DNA of 33,265 nt, from positions 1 to 33,265 of the forward strand of contig DAHUZK010000036.1 in the NCBI GenBank assembly GCA_027306605.1, given 5' to 3'. Numbering within the stretch: position 1 is the first letter of the stretch; each line of letters begins with the position of its first letter. Both the position numbers and the translations under genes were made by a program. The stretch is from Acidimicrobiaceae bacterium. Its GTDB lineage: Bacteria; Actinomycetota; Acidimicrobiia; Acidimicrobiales; RAAP-2. Under the pieces are notes generated by a model, which made no database searches, was not told the DNA's origin, and worked only from the letters and a program-made list of their open reading frames with translations. Shown in pieces: positions 24,527 through 30,885 of this stretch.

Positions 24527-24640
24527 GCGAAGTCCGGAACACGGCGCTGGCGGGCAGCGCGGAACTCGTGGTCGGAGGGTCGAACGACGCGGGGCGAGAG
24601 CTCCGCGGAGACGGAAGCCGACTCGACGTGCCCTGACCGC

Positions 24641-26536
24641 TCAGGGCGTGACGATGGCGAAGTTCGGATCGCCGGGCGAGAGCACGGCCACGAGCTGTCC
24701 GAGCACGGAAGGGTCACCGTCGACGGTCACCGTGCCATCGACGCGAGCAGCCGCCACGTCAAGCCGTCCGGTCACCAAGTCGATCAACACCCGGCGGGTC
24801 AAGGTGAAAGCGGTCACTCCCTCGGGCGGTCTCGCCACCGTCCGGTGGTTGAGCGCGCCGTGGCGGAGCTCGAGCAGATAGGTCGTCTCCTCGTCGGACA
24901 GACAGAGGGCGACACGCAGGGACTCGTCCCAGGCGCGCGGTCCGTCGACCATGATGGCGATGCCATCGAAGACTTGCGAAGCACTCAGCGAGTACACGAG
25001 GTCGCCGCCCGCTCCCGAAACGGGCGTGCCGAAGATCCCCGACCGGAGCTCGGCGGCCCCGGCCAGATAGGCGTTGCGCCAAGTCCCGTTCTCCGCACCG
25101 AATCCGAGCTGCTCGAAGGTGTCGGCGAGCAGCGCTCGGGCTTCGGTGTCGCCCTCGTCCGCGAAGACCAGGTGCTTGCCGACCTCGGCACACCAGCGGT
25201 AGTCCCCGGCATCCCACGCCTGGCGGGCGACTGCCAGCGCACCGTCACGCCCGCCCATTGCCGCCACGTAGCGCGGGGCGACCGTCGCGGGTGGGTGGGG
25301 CCACAGGTTGGCCGGGTTGGCGTCGTACCAGCCCATGTAGCGCTGGTAGATCGCGCGCACGTTGTGGCTCACCGAGCCGTAGTAGCCGTGGGTGTGCCAC
25401 TGTCGCTCCAGGGCGGGCGGCACTTCGAGCATCTCGGCGATCTCCGGCCCGGTGAACCCCTGGTTGAGCAGACGGACCGTCTGGTCGTGCAGATAGAGAT
25501 ACATGTCGCGCTGGACGGCCAGGAACTCGACCGCCCGCGACCGCCCCCAGGTCGGCCAGTGGTGAGACGCGAACACGACCTCCAGCTGCTCGCCCCATAG
25601 GTCGATGGTCTCCGAGAGGTAGTGCCCCCAGGCGTGTGCATCCCGCACGAGTGCACCCCGGAGGGTGAGGATGTTGTGCAGCGTGTGGGAGGTGTTCTCC
25701 GCCGTGCACAATGCCCGATGCTGGGGGAAATAGAAGTTCATCTCGGCGGGCGCCTCAGTACCGGGCGTCAGCTGGAAGGTGATCTCGACTCCGTCGACGG
25801 TCAAGTGCTGGCCGGTGTGCGTCACGTCCAGCGTGGGCGCGATGAGGGTGACCTCGCCGGTGGACGTGGTCTGTCCCAGTCCCGATCCGATCTGGCCGTC
25901 CGGCCCGGGCTCGAGTGCTGCGCCGTACATGTAGCCCGCCCGGCGCGCCATTGCGGTGCCGGCGAACACGTTCTCGGCGATGGCGTGGTGGAGGAACCCT
26001 TCGGGGGCGATCACCTGCACCTCGCCCGAGGCGACCGCTTCCTCGGTGACGACGCCCTTGACCCCGCCGAAGTGGTCGGCGTGGGAGTGGGTGTAGACGA
26101 CCGCCCGCACGGGACGATCGCCGCGGTGGGCGCGATAGAGCTCGAAGGCCGCGGCCGCCGTCTCACGGCTGACGAGGGGGTCGATGACGATAACCCCTGA
26201 CTCGCCCTCGACGACGGTCATGATCGACAGGTCGAACCCCCGGAGCTGGTAGATGCCGGGGACGACCTCGAAGAGCCCGTCCTCGATCAGCAGCTGGCTC
26301 TGCCGCCAGAGGCTCGGGTTGGCGGTGTCGGGGGCGTCGGTCGCCCGGAGGAACTCGTAGGCGTCGAGGTCCCACACGACGCGTCCGTCCGCCGCGGTGA
26401 TGGCGCGCTGGTGGGACCGCGCCACGAGGCCACGCCGGGCGTCATCGAAGTCCTGGCGGTCCTCGAACGGCAGCGACGCGGCCGTCCCCTCGATCCGGCG
26501 CTTCGTGGCGTCGGTTGCCGGGCGTCCCGCGCTCAC
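24641..26536 (-). CDS. Type III (metallo-beta-lactamase fold) alkylsulfatase
   Basis: A 631-residue alkylsulfatase of the SdsA1/BDS1 type, hydrolysing primary alkyl sulfates to alcohol and sulfate through a binuclear zinc site. An N-terminal metallo-beta-lactamase domain (about 80-330) carries THSHADHFGG (His150, His152, Asp154, His155), and further ligands lie in the TAENTSHTLHN segment. A helical dimerisation domain (about 380-500) and a C-terminal SCP2-like domain (about 515-631) follow. There is no signal peptide, unlike secreted SdsA1, so it probably acts in the cytoplasm. GTG 26536 overlaps the stop of a kinase fragment upstream (GTGA). A role in using sulfate esters as sulfur or carbon source is inferred. 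Confidence 0.9.
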   Translation of the reverse strand: MSAGRPATDATKRRIEGTAASLPFEDRQDFDDARRGLVARSHQRAITAADGRVVWDLDAYEFLRATDAPDTANPSLWRQSQLLIEDGLFEVVPGIYQLRGFDLSIMTVVEGESGVIVIDPLVSRETAAAAFELYRAHRGDRPVRAVVYTHSHADHFGGVKGVVTEEAVASGEVQVIAPEGFLHHAIAENVFAGTAMARRAGYMYGAALEPGPDGQIGSGLGQTTSTGEVTLIAPTLDVTHTGQHLTVDGVEITFQLTPGTEAPAEMNFYFPQHRALCTAENTSHTLHNILTLRGALVRDAHAWGHYLSETIDLWGEQLEVVFASHHWPTWGRSRAVEFLAVQRDMYLYLHDQTVRLLNQGFTGPEIAEMLEVPPALERQWHTHGYYGSVSHNVRAIYQRYMGWYDANPANLWPHPPATVAPRYVAAMGGRDGALAVARQAWDAGDYRWCAEVGKHLVFADEGDTEARALLADTFEQLGFGAENGTWRNAYLAGAAELRSGIFGTPVSGAGGDLVYSLSASQVFDGIAIMVDGPRAWDESLRVALCLSDEETTYLLELRHGALNHRTVARPPEGVTAFTLTRRVLIDLVTGRLDVAAARVDGTVTVDGDPSVLGQLVAVLSPGDPNFAIVTP

Positions 26537-26718
26537 GGAGCCGCCAGGCGACCCAGCCGGCGCAAGACGGGTCGAGCGCGCCAGAAGGCCTTCATGAAGA
26601 CGGCGGTCCCGACGGGGTTGGCGAAGCCGGGACCGAAGAACTGGAGGACTGGCTTGTCACGCACGTCGGCCGTGATGTCCGACCAGAAACCGGAGCACGC
26701 GCCGCCACCGTGGGACAT
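26533..26718 (-). pseudogene. 3' fragment of an FGGY sugar kinase
   Basis: The frame from ATG 26718 gives 61 residues whose first 40, SHGGGACSGFWSDITADVRD then KPVLQFFGPGFANPVGTAVF, match the end of FGGY kinases. The intact kinase at 2515 has GGGARSDLWASIMADVLDKP and ANSIGTAIF at the same place. The rest of the kinase (about 450 residues) is missing. Upstream lie only triplicated 14-bp repeats and tRNA-Phe. The stop overlaps the GTG of the alkylsulfatase by 4 bp, so the remnant may still provide translational coupling for that gene. The bases have drifted (Cys, Phe and others at conserved sites), consistent with decay. Confidence 0.65.
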
Positions 26719-26726
26719 GTGATGGA

Positions 26727-26768
26727 GAATAACGGCCGACGAATAACGGCCGACGAATAACGGCCGGC
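26727..26768 (+). repeat. Three tandem copies of a 14-bp repeat
   Basis: GAATAACGGCCGAC occurs at 26727-26740 and 26741-26754 and, with its last two bases changed to GC, at 26755-26768. It sits between the kinase fragment and the 3' end of tRNA-Phe. Slippage or a former integration junction could explain it; a binding site is also possible. Confidence 0.8.
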
Positions 26769-26811
26769 GACCCAGACGCCCCGCACGTTGGAAGCGAGTC
26801 ACCGCAGCATT

Positions 26812-26887
26812 TGGTGGTCGGGACCGGCGTCGATCCGGTGACCTCACGCTTTTCAGGCGCGCGCTCTACCAACTGAGCTACCCGACC
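26812..26887 (-). tRNA. tRNA-Phe (GAA)
   Basis: On the minus strand a cloverleaf folds: acceptor GGTCGGG/CCCGACC, D-arm GCTC-AGTTGGTA-GAGC, anticodon stem CGCGC/GCGTG around loop CTGAAAA (anticodon GAA), variable AGGTC, and T-arm ACCGG/CCGGT. The 3' ACCA is encoded in the DNA. The T-loop reads ATCGACG, with A where T54 is usual. It follows tRNA-Asp by 43 bp, a common bacterial pairing. Confidence 0.93.
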
Positions 26888-26930
26888 GGGTCACCAGGCT
26901 CGCTCGCGCGCGGCGACCGGAGCTCGGCGG

Positions 26931-27005
26931 CGGACCTGACGGGATTTGAACCCGCGACCTCCGCCTTGACAGGGCGGCGTGCACTCCTAGCTGCACCACA
27001 GGTCC
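26931..27005 (-). tRNA. tRNA-Asp (GTC)
   Basis: A second minus-strand cloverleaf: acceptor GGACCTG/CAGGTCC, D-arm beginning GTGC, anticodon stem CCGCC/GGCGG around CTGTCAA (anticodon GTC), T-arm GCGGG-TTCAAAT-CCCGT, discriminator G. The CCA is not encoded (CCG follows). It lies upstream of tRNA-Phe in transcription order, so both may come from one transcript. Confidence 0.95.
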
Positions 27006-27074
27006 GTGGCGGCGATGTGGCCGTGCTCCCCGGTGGGGTCCCTCGGTGGTGGTCCTCCCGATGAGCAGCTCTTC

Positions 27075-27102
27075 ACACTAGCCGTTCCGGCTTCGGGCCA
27101 AC
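27075..27102 (-). promoter_or_regulatory. Weak promoter candidate for the tRNA pair
   Basis: On the minus strand TAGTGT (27075-27080) fits the TAnnnT -10 pattern and lies about 70 bp upstream of tRNA-Asp. GTTGGC (27097-27102) is a poor -35 at 16-bp spacing. The 120-bp gap holds nothing else visible. Confidence 0.3.
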
Positions 27103-27125
27103 CCCCGGACCCGGTCCGGCCGACC

Positions 27126-27890
27126 CTACGGGGTGGCCGCCCGCAGGGCCTTCACGCCGGCCTCGAAGGCGCCGTAGCGGCCGGCCTCGAGCGCCCCGGC
27201 CAGCGTCGAGGCGCAGAGACGGTCCGTCATCTCCTCCGCCTCGTCGTGCTTGACCTTGATGCCCGAGACGTCGGCGAAGGGTTCGGACCAGCCGAAGAAC
27301 TTCGCCTGGCCCTCGCCCTCGTTGGTGAGGATCGCCTCGAGGGGTGACAGCCCGACGGCGGTGGTGGCGACGAGATGCAGCCCGCCGCGCCACTCGCGCA
27401 GGATCTGCATCAGCTGGGCGGCGCGGCCCGCCGCCGACGTGGCGCGGGCGGCGCAACGCCAGCCGACGAAGAGCGGGATGGCCGAGCCCTCGATGCCGTC
27501 GACCAGCTGCTCGGCCACGGCGACGATGTCGTCGAGGCCTTCGACGCCGGCGTAGTGCGTGTCGCCCCAGACGCCGTGGGCCTCGGCCATGCGGGCTGCC
27601 GCCGCCTTGGCCCCCGCCACGGCGACTCCCTCGGTGTACATGGCGTGCACCGCGCTGGGCTCGAACCAGCCCAGGGCGGAGGTCACCACCTCGGGCCCGA
27701 CCTCGCCCAGCATCCCGCCGCGGCCGGCGAAGTAGAAGGCGAACGGATTGGACCAGCCCGACTCGGCCGCCAGCGCCATGACGTCGGGGCTGAGATAGAT
27801 GGCCGAGCCGATGTCGTGGATCGGGACCGACGTGGCCCGGACGACCGCAAGCGCCGCGTCCCGATCAGCTCCGGTCTTCGTTGCGCCCAT
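27126..27890 (-). CDS. SCO6745-family helical protein
   Basis: A 254-residue soluble, mostly helical protein resembling the actinobacterial SCO6745 family (annotated as helix-turn-helix-like, function unknown). Recognisable features are an N-terminal HDIGSAIYLSP and the core FYFAGRGGMLGEVGPEVVTS (54-73), followed by ALGWFEPSAVHAM. The second half is rich in Ala/Glu helices with GWSEPFADV. ATG 27890 has AAGGAG 5 bp upstream. It follows the 27914 gene by 23 bp on the same strand and is probably in its operon, which a TetR gene faces across a palindromic control region. No enzymatic motif is visible. Confidence 0.7.
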   Translation of the reverse strand: MGATKTGADRDAALAVVRATSVPIHDIGSAIYLSPDVMALAAESGWSNPFAFYFAGRGGMLGEVGPEVVTSALGWFEPSAVHAMYTEGVAVAGAKAAAARMAEAHGVWGDTHYAGVEGLDDIVAVAEQLVDGIEGSAIPLFVGWRCAARATSAAGRAAQLMQILREWRGGLHLVATTAVGLSPLEAILTNEGEGQAKFFGWSEPFADVSGIKVKHDEAEEMTDRLCASTLAGALEAGRYGAFEAGVKALRAATP

Positions 27891-27913
27891 GGTTCTCCTT
27901 CAGTCTGTGTCGT

Positions 27914-28447
27914 TCAGTCGGTGTCGCCGGGGCGATCGGTGTCGCGCGGGCGATCGGCGTCGCCGGGGTCCGTGGTCGTCGCGCTGACCCGCACGACGCG
28001 CCGCATGCCGGGGATCGTCCCGAGGATCTCGACCACGCTCGAGAGCTCGGGCGAGACCTCCTGGAGCGAGCGCGTCGCCTTGGGCACCTCGCTCACCAGA
28101 TCGAAGGCCACGCCGCCCAACCCGACGGCCACCTCGCTCAGCCGTTCGGTCATGGTGCGCAGGTTGAAGGCCGATTCGGAGAGATCGGGCATGGAGGCAT
28201 CGAGGTTCCCGACCGCCTGCTGCAGGCCGGAGACCGCGGCCGAAATACCCAGGGCGGCCAGGTCGAGGCCCGAGCCGGCCACGGTCACGCCGCCGTCGAG
28301 GCGTTCGAGCATCGTCAGCAAGCGATCGAGCCGCTCGGTGAGGTCCTTGACCGCCTCGGTGGCGGCCAGGGCCGAGGAGGGAAGGCGGATCAGCGCGCTG
28401 GGGAAGCTGACGATCGCCTCGAGCAGCGAGGGGGACTCGGACTCCAT
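27914..28447 (-). CDS. Small helical protein with charged repeat tail, unknown function
   Basis: A 177-residue protein I do not recognise. Residues 30-130 form long amphipathic helices with heptad-like Leu/Val spacing (DLTERLDRLLTMLERLDG and later NLRTMTERLSEVAVGLGGV), suggesting a coiled coil or bundle. There is no clear signal peptide or membrane span, though the N-terminus (LLEAIVSFPSALIRLP) is amphipathic. The last 18 residues repeat Asp/Arg/Pro/Gly (DPGDADRPRDTDRPGDTD) and arise from slippage-prone repeats at 27912-27965. ATG 28447 faces the TetR gene across 189 bp containing two palindromes, so it is a likely target of that regulator. Confidence 0.65.
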   Translation of the reverse strand: MESESPSLLEAIVSFPSALIRLPSSALAATEAVKDLTERLDRLLTMLERLDGGVTVAGSGLDLAALGISAAVSGLQQAVGNLDASMPDLSESAFNLRTMTERLSEVAVGLGGVAFDLVSEVPKATRSLQEVSPELSSVVEILGTIPGMRRVVRVSATTTDPGDADRPRDTDRPGDTD

Positions 28448-28535
28448 GGACCGATCATGGGCGCGCCGGGGACGGGTGTCCAGAGCACCCCCCTCCTCGC
28501 CGCCACGGTCGGTCCGGGCTCACTCAGTCTGAACT

Positions 28536-28551
28536 ATCGTTTCAAAACGAT
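28536..28551 (+). promoter_or_regulatory. TetR-type palindromic operator
   Basis: ATCGTTT-CA-AAACGAT is a perfect 7-bp inverted repeat with a 2-bp centre, set between the 27914 gene and the TetR gene. Its length and symmetry are typical for TetR-family dimers. It lies 85 bp before the TetR start codon and 88 bp before the divergent start. Confidence 0.65.
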
Positions 28552-28582
28552 GTTACAGATAATGGGGGCGACATGGTCGTGC

Positions 28583-28596
28583 GTATCGTGCGATAC
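28583..28596 (+). promoter_or_regulatory. Second inverted repeat before the TetR gene
   Basis: GTATCG-TG-CGATAC is a perfect 6-bp inverted repeat with a 2-bp centre, 31 bp downstream of the first palindrome. It shares the ATCG half-site core with the first palindrome and may be a second binding site for the same protein. Confidence 0.45.
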
Positions 28597-28603
28597 CCCT
28601 GCG

Positions 28604-28646
28604 ATGCCCCGCTGATGCCCCGCTGATGCCCCGCTGATGCCCCGCG
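28604..28646 (+). repeat. Tandem 11-bp repeat making three MPR-stop mini-ORFs and the true start
   Basis: ATGCCCCGCTG is repeated with an 11-bp period from 28604. The first three copies (ATG at 28604, 28615, 28626) each read ATG CCC CGC TGA, Met-Pro-Arg-stop, with the stop overlapping the next ATG as TGATG. The fourth ATG (28637) reads on into the TetR gene as Met-Pro-Arg-Ala. Copy-number change by slippage would alter how many mini-ORFs ribosomes must pass. Confidence 0.75.
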
Positions 28647-29236
28647 CCAAGCTCCGCACGCCGGCCCTGCGCCAGCACCTCCTCTCTCAGGCGGTGGACC
28701 TGTTGGCCGAGGAGGGGTGGGCCGGCTTGACGGCCCGGGCCCTGGCCGGGCGCGCCGGGACGTCGCCGCCGGCGCTCTACGAGCTCTTCGGGGACATGGC
28801 CGGCCTCGCCCGCGCCCTCTCCGCCGAAGGCTTCGCCCGCCTCGGGGCCGAGCTGGCCGCCTTGCGGGAGACGGCGGATCCGGTGGCCGACGTCTGGACG
28901 CTCGTGGCGGCCTACCGGCGCTTCGTGCGGGGGAACCGGGCCCTGGCCGAGGTCATGTTCTCCCGGCCCTTCCCCGCCTTCTCGCCGGGACCGGACGAGC
29001 TCGCGCCGGCCGCACCGGTGAGGTCGCTCGTGACCCAGCGGGTGCGACGGTGCATCGAGGCCGGGCGCCTGCGCGGCGACGAGAGCGACGTGGCGCAGGT
29101 GCTCGTGGCGCTGGTGGAGGGGATGGCCTTCGCCGAGGTGGCCGGGCGCCTCGGTGCCTCGACCGAGCCGGTGGAGCGGCGATGGCGCCTGGCGGTCGGG
29201 ACGCTGCTGAACGGGCTGGCGGTACCGCCGCTCTAG
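28637..29236 (+). CDS. TetR-family transcriptional regulator
   Basis: A 199-residue repressor. The N-terminal helix-turn-helix (about 10-55) shows QAVDLLAEEGWAGLTARALA followed by GRAGTSPPALYELFGDMAGL, the TetR signature. The rest (about 70-199) is the helical ligand/dimer domain, with a C-terminal segment of TetR_C type (FVRGNRALAEVMF). ATG 28637 is the last of four repeated ATGs; earlier ones hit a stop after three codons. Two palindromes upstream suggest autoregulation and control of the divergent 27914-27126 pair. The gene ends convergently with the 29233 gene, both stops sharing the sequence CTAG. The ligand is unknown. Confidence 0.9.
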   Translation: MPRAKLRTPALRQHLLSQAVDLLAEEGWAGLTARALAGRAGTSPPALYELFGDMAGLARALSAEGFARLGAELAALRETADPVADVWTLVAAYRRFVRGNRALAEVMFSRPFPAFSPGPDELAPAAPVRSLVTQRVRRCIEAGRLRGDESDVAQVLVALVEGMAFAEVAGRLGASTEPVERRWRLAVGTLLNGLAVPPL

Positions 29237-29862
29237 ACGGCGAGCCGCCGGCGCACCAGGCTCGGGGCGCGGCGTGCCGGGAGCGTGGGCAGCTCCCGCC
29301 GGCCCGGTCGGCCCGGTCGACCCGGTCGGCCCGGTCGGGACGCCAGCGCTTCACCCGGCGGGGGGAGCGGGATGCGCACGTTCGGCCGGTCCCGTGCAGG
29401 GGAGGCCGTCGGCAGGTAGGTGTCGGGCACCTCACTCCTGGCCCCGGCGTAGGGGAAGCGGTCGGGCTCGGTGAGGCGCAGCATGTCCATGTACCAGCCT
29501 GCGTACAGCCAGTCGGACCCCTCTCCGGCTTCGGCCACCTGGGGGAAGCGTTCCAAGAAGTACAGCGCCAGCTCCTTGGCAGTGGCGTAGGGGTAGATGT
29601 CGGTCCACTCGAAGTACCGGTTCTCGTCACGGCTGGTGTACGTGGCGATCCGGTGCGAGTCGTGCCTGTCGCGCCAGTCCAGGCCCAGCCGAGCGCCGTG
29701 CTCGGCCGAGACCAGACTGACCGGCGCGATGGCGCACCGCCATCCGTTCCCCGAGGGTTCCATCTCGGGCACGGCCCGAAGGCGTTGATACCCGCAGACG
29801 TGGAGCTCGTGCACCAGCACGAGCACGGTTCTGCACTGCGTGATGAGGTTTCGTAGTCCCAT
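29233..29862 (-). CDS. Conserved hypothetical protein
   Basis: A 209-residue protein. It resembles a widespread bacterial hypothetical I recall only by its conserved pattern: HELHVCGYQRLRAVPEMEPS near the start, WRCAIAPVS, then TYTSRDENRYFEWTD, ERFPQV and DWLYAGWYMDML. No known catalytic motif, signal peptide or membrane span is visible. ATG 29862 is chosen because this conserved block begins there and AGG lies about 10 bp upstream; GTG 29910 would add 16 residues. The C-terminus contains RPG repeats encoded by a 9-bp DNA repeat and a very basic tail, which may be a species-specific extension. It shares a CTAG stop overlap with TetR. Confidence 0.6.
   Translation of the reverse strand: MGLRNLITQCRTVLVLVHELHVCGYQRLRAVPEMEPSGNGWRCAIAPVSLVSAEHGARLGLDWRDRHDSHRIATYTSRDENRYFEWTDIYPYATAKELALYFLERFPQVAEAGEGSDWLYAGWYMDMLRLTEPDRFPYAGARSEVPDTYLPTASPARDRPNVRIPLPPPGEALASRPGRPGRPGRPGRRELPTLPARRAPSLVRRRLAV
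29301..29336 (-). repeat. Four tandem 9-bp repeats inside the 29233 gene
   Basis: GGCCCGGTC is repeated four times (the third copy is GACCCGGTC). Being 9 bp, gain or loss of a unit keeps the frame and changes the number of Arg-Pro-Gly triplets in the protein tail. Confidence 0.75.
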
Positions 29863-30024
29863 CGCCAGACCTGAAGCTTCCGTTCTCTCTCGTCCGGGTG
29901 TCTCCCGCACGGGTGTCTCGTACGGGGCTGAAGAGCTCCTGGCTCTCAGGGTGCCCGGTCCGGCCTGGGGAACGTAACCAGGAATTTCATGTGGAAAACC
30001 CCCGATGCGGTGGGGATAACGGCT

Positions 30025-30885
30025 CTACGGGCGTGGGGAGCGCGCCGCCGAGCGGCCGCGCATCCGGGCTGCGCTCTTGGCCAGGACGTTCTGGTACAGC
30101 GCAGCCGGGAGGCGGGCCACGAGGTCGATCGCCTTGGCGTCGGGCCCGACGAGCGCCCGGCGCCGGTCCCGGCGCACGGCGGTCAGGATCTGGCGCGCCG
30201 CCTTCTCGGGGCTGGTGACGAACATCCGCTCGAAGTCGGCCCGGGCCTGCTCGGCGTCTCCGGCGAGCGCGGTCACGCTGGGGTCCATCCGGGCGTTGCG
30301 AGCGATGTTCGTCTTGATCCCTCCGGGGTGGACCGTCGTGACGGAGACGGGCGCGCCCTCGATCTCGAGCTCCATCCGCAGCGTGTCCGAGAAGCCACGC
30401 ACGGCGAACTTCGCCGCGTTGTAGGCCGACTGCGAGGGCACGCTGATGAGTCCGAACACGCTCGAGACGTTCACCACGTGCCCGTCGCCCGAGGCCTTCA
30501 GGTACGGCAGGAACGCCTTCGTCCCGTGGACGACGCCCCAGAAGTCGATGTTCATCAGCCATTCGAAGTCGTCGTAGGACATCGACTCCACGGTGGCGCC
30601 GAGGGCCACGCCGGCGTTGTTCACGACGACGTGCACCGCGCCGTGGTCGGCGACGACCTCGTCCGCCCAGGCGTACACGGCGGCGCGGTCGGCCACGTCG
30701 ACGATCCGGGACGTGACCTTGACGCCGAGCCCCTCGCAGCCGGCGACGGTCTCGGCCAGTCCGGCGCCGTCGACGTCGCAGAGCGCGAGGCCGGCGCCCT
30801 GGCGCGCCAGCTGCCGGGCCAGCGCCCGACCGATGCCCGAGCCGGCGCCCGTGACGGCGGCGACGCGGCCCGCGAAGTCCTTCAC
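30025..30885 (-). CDS. Short-chain dehydrogenase/reductase
   Basis: A 286-residue classical SDR using NAD(P). The nucleotide loop TGAGSGIG is at 12-19, NNAG at 89-92, the catalytic Ser near 141-142 and the YxxxK pair at Tyr155/Lys159 (SAYNAAK). It interconverts an alcohol and a carbonyl; the substrate is unknown. GTG 30885 overlaps the stop of the monooxygenase upstream by 4 bp (GTGA), so the pair is translationally coupled. Such pairs often act in sequence on alcohol, ketone and ester; that order is inferred. The C-terminus is a basic extension (KSAARMRGRSAARSPRP). Confidence 0.9.
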   Translation of the reverse strand: MKDFAGRVAAVTGAGSGIGRALARQLARQGAGLALCDVDGAGLAETVAGCEGLGVKVTSRIVDVADRAAVYAWADEVVADHGAVHVVVNNAGVALGATVESMSYDDFEWLMNIDFWGVVHGTKAFLPYLKASGDGHVVNVSSVFGLISVPSQSAYNAAKFAVRGFSDTLRMELEIEGAPVSVTTVHPGGIKTNIARNARMDPSVTALAGDAEQARADFERMFVTSPEKAARQILTAVRRDRRRALVGPDAKAIDLVARLPAALYQNVLAKSAARMRGRSAARSPRP

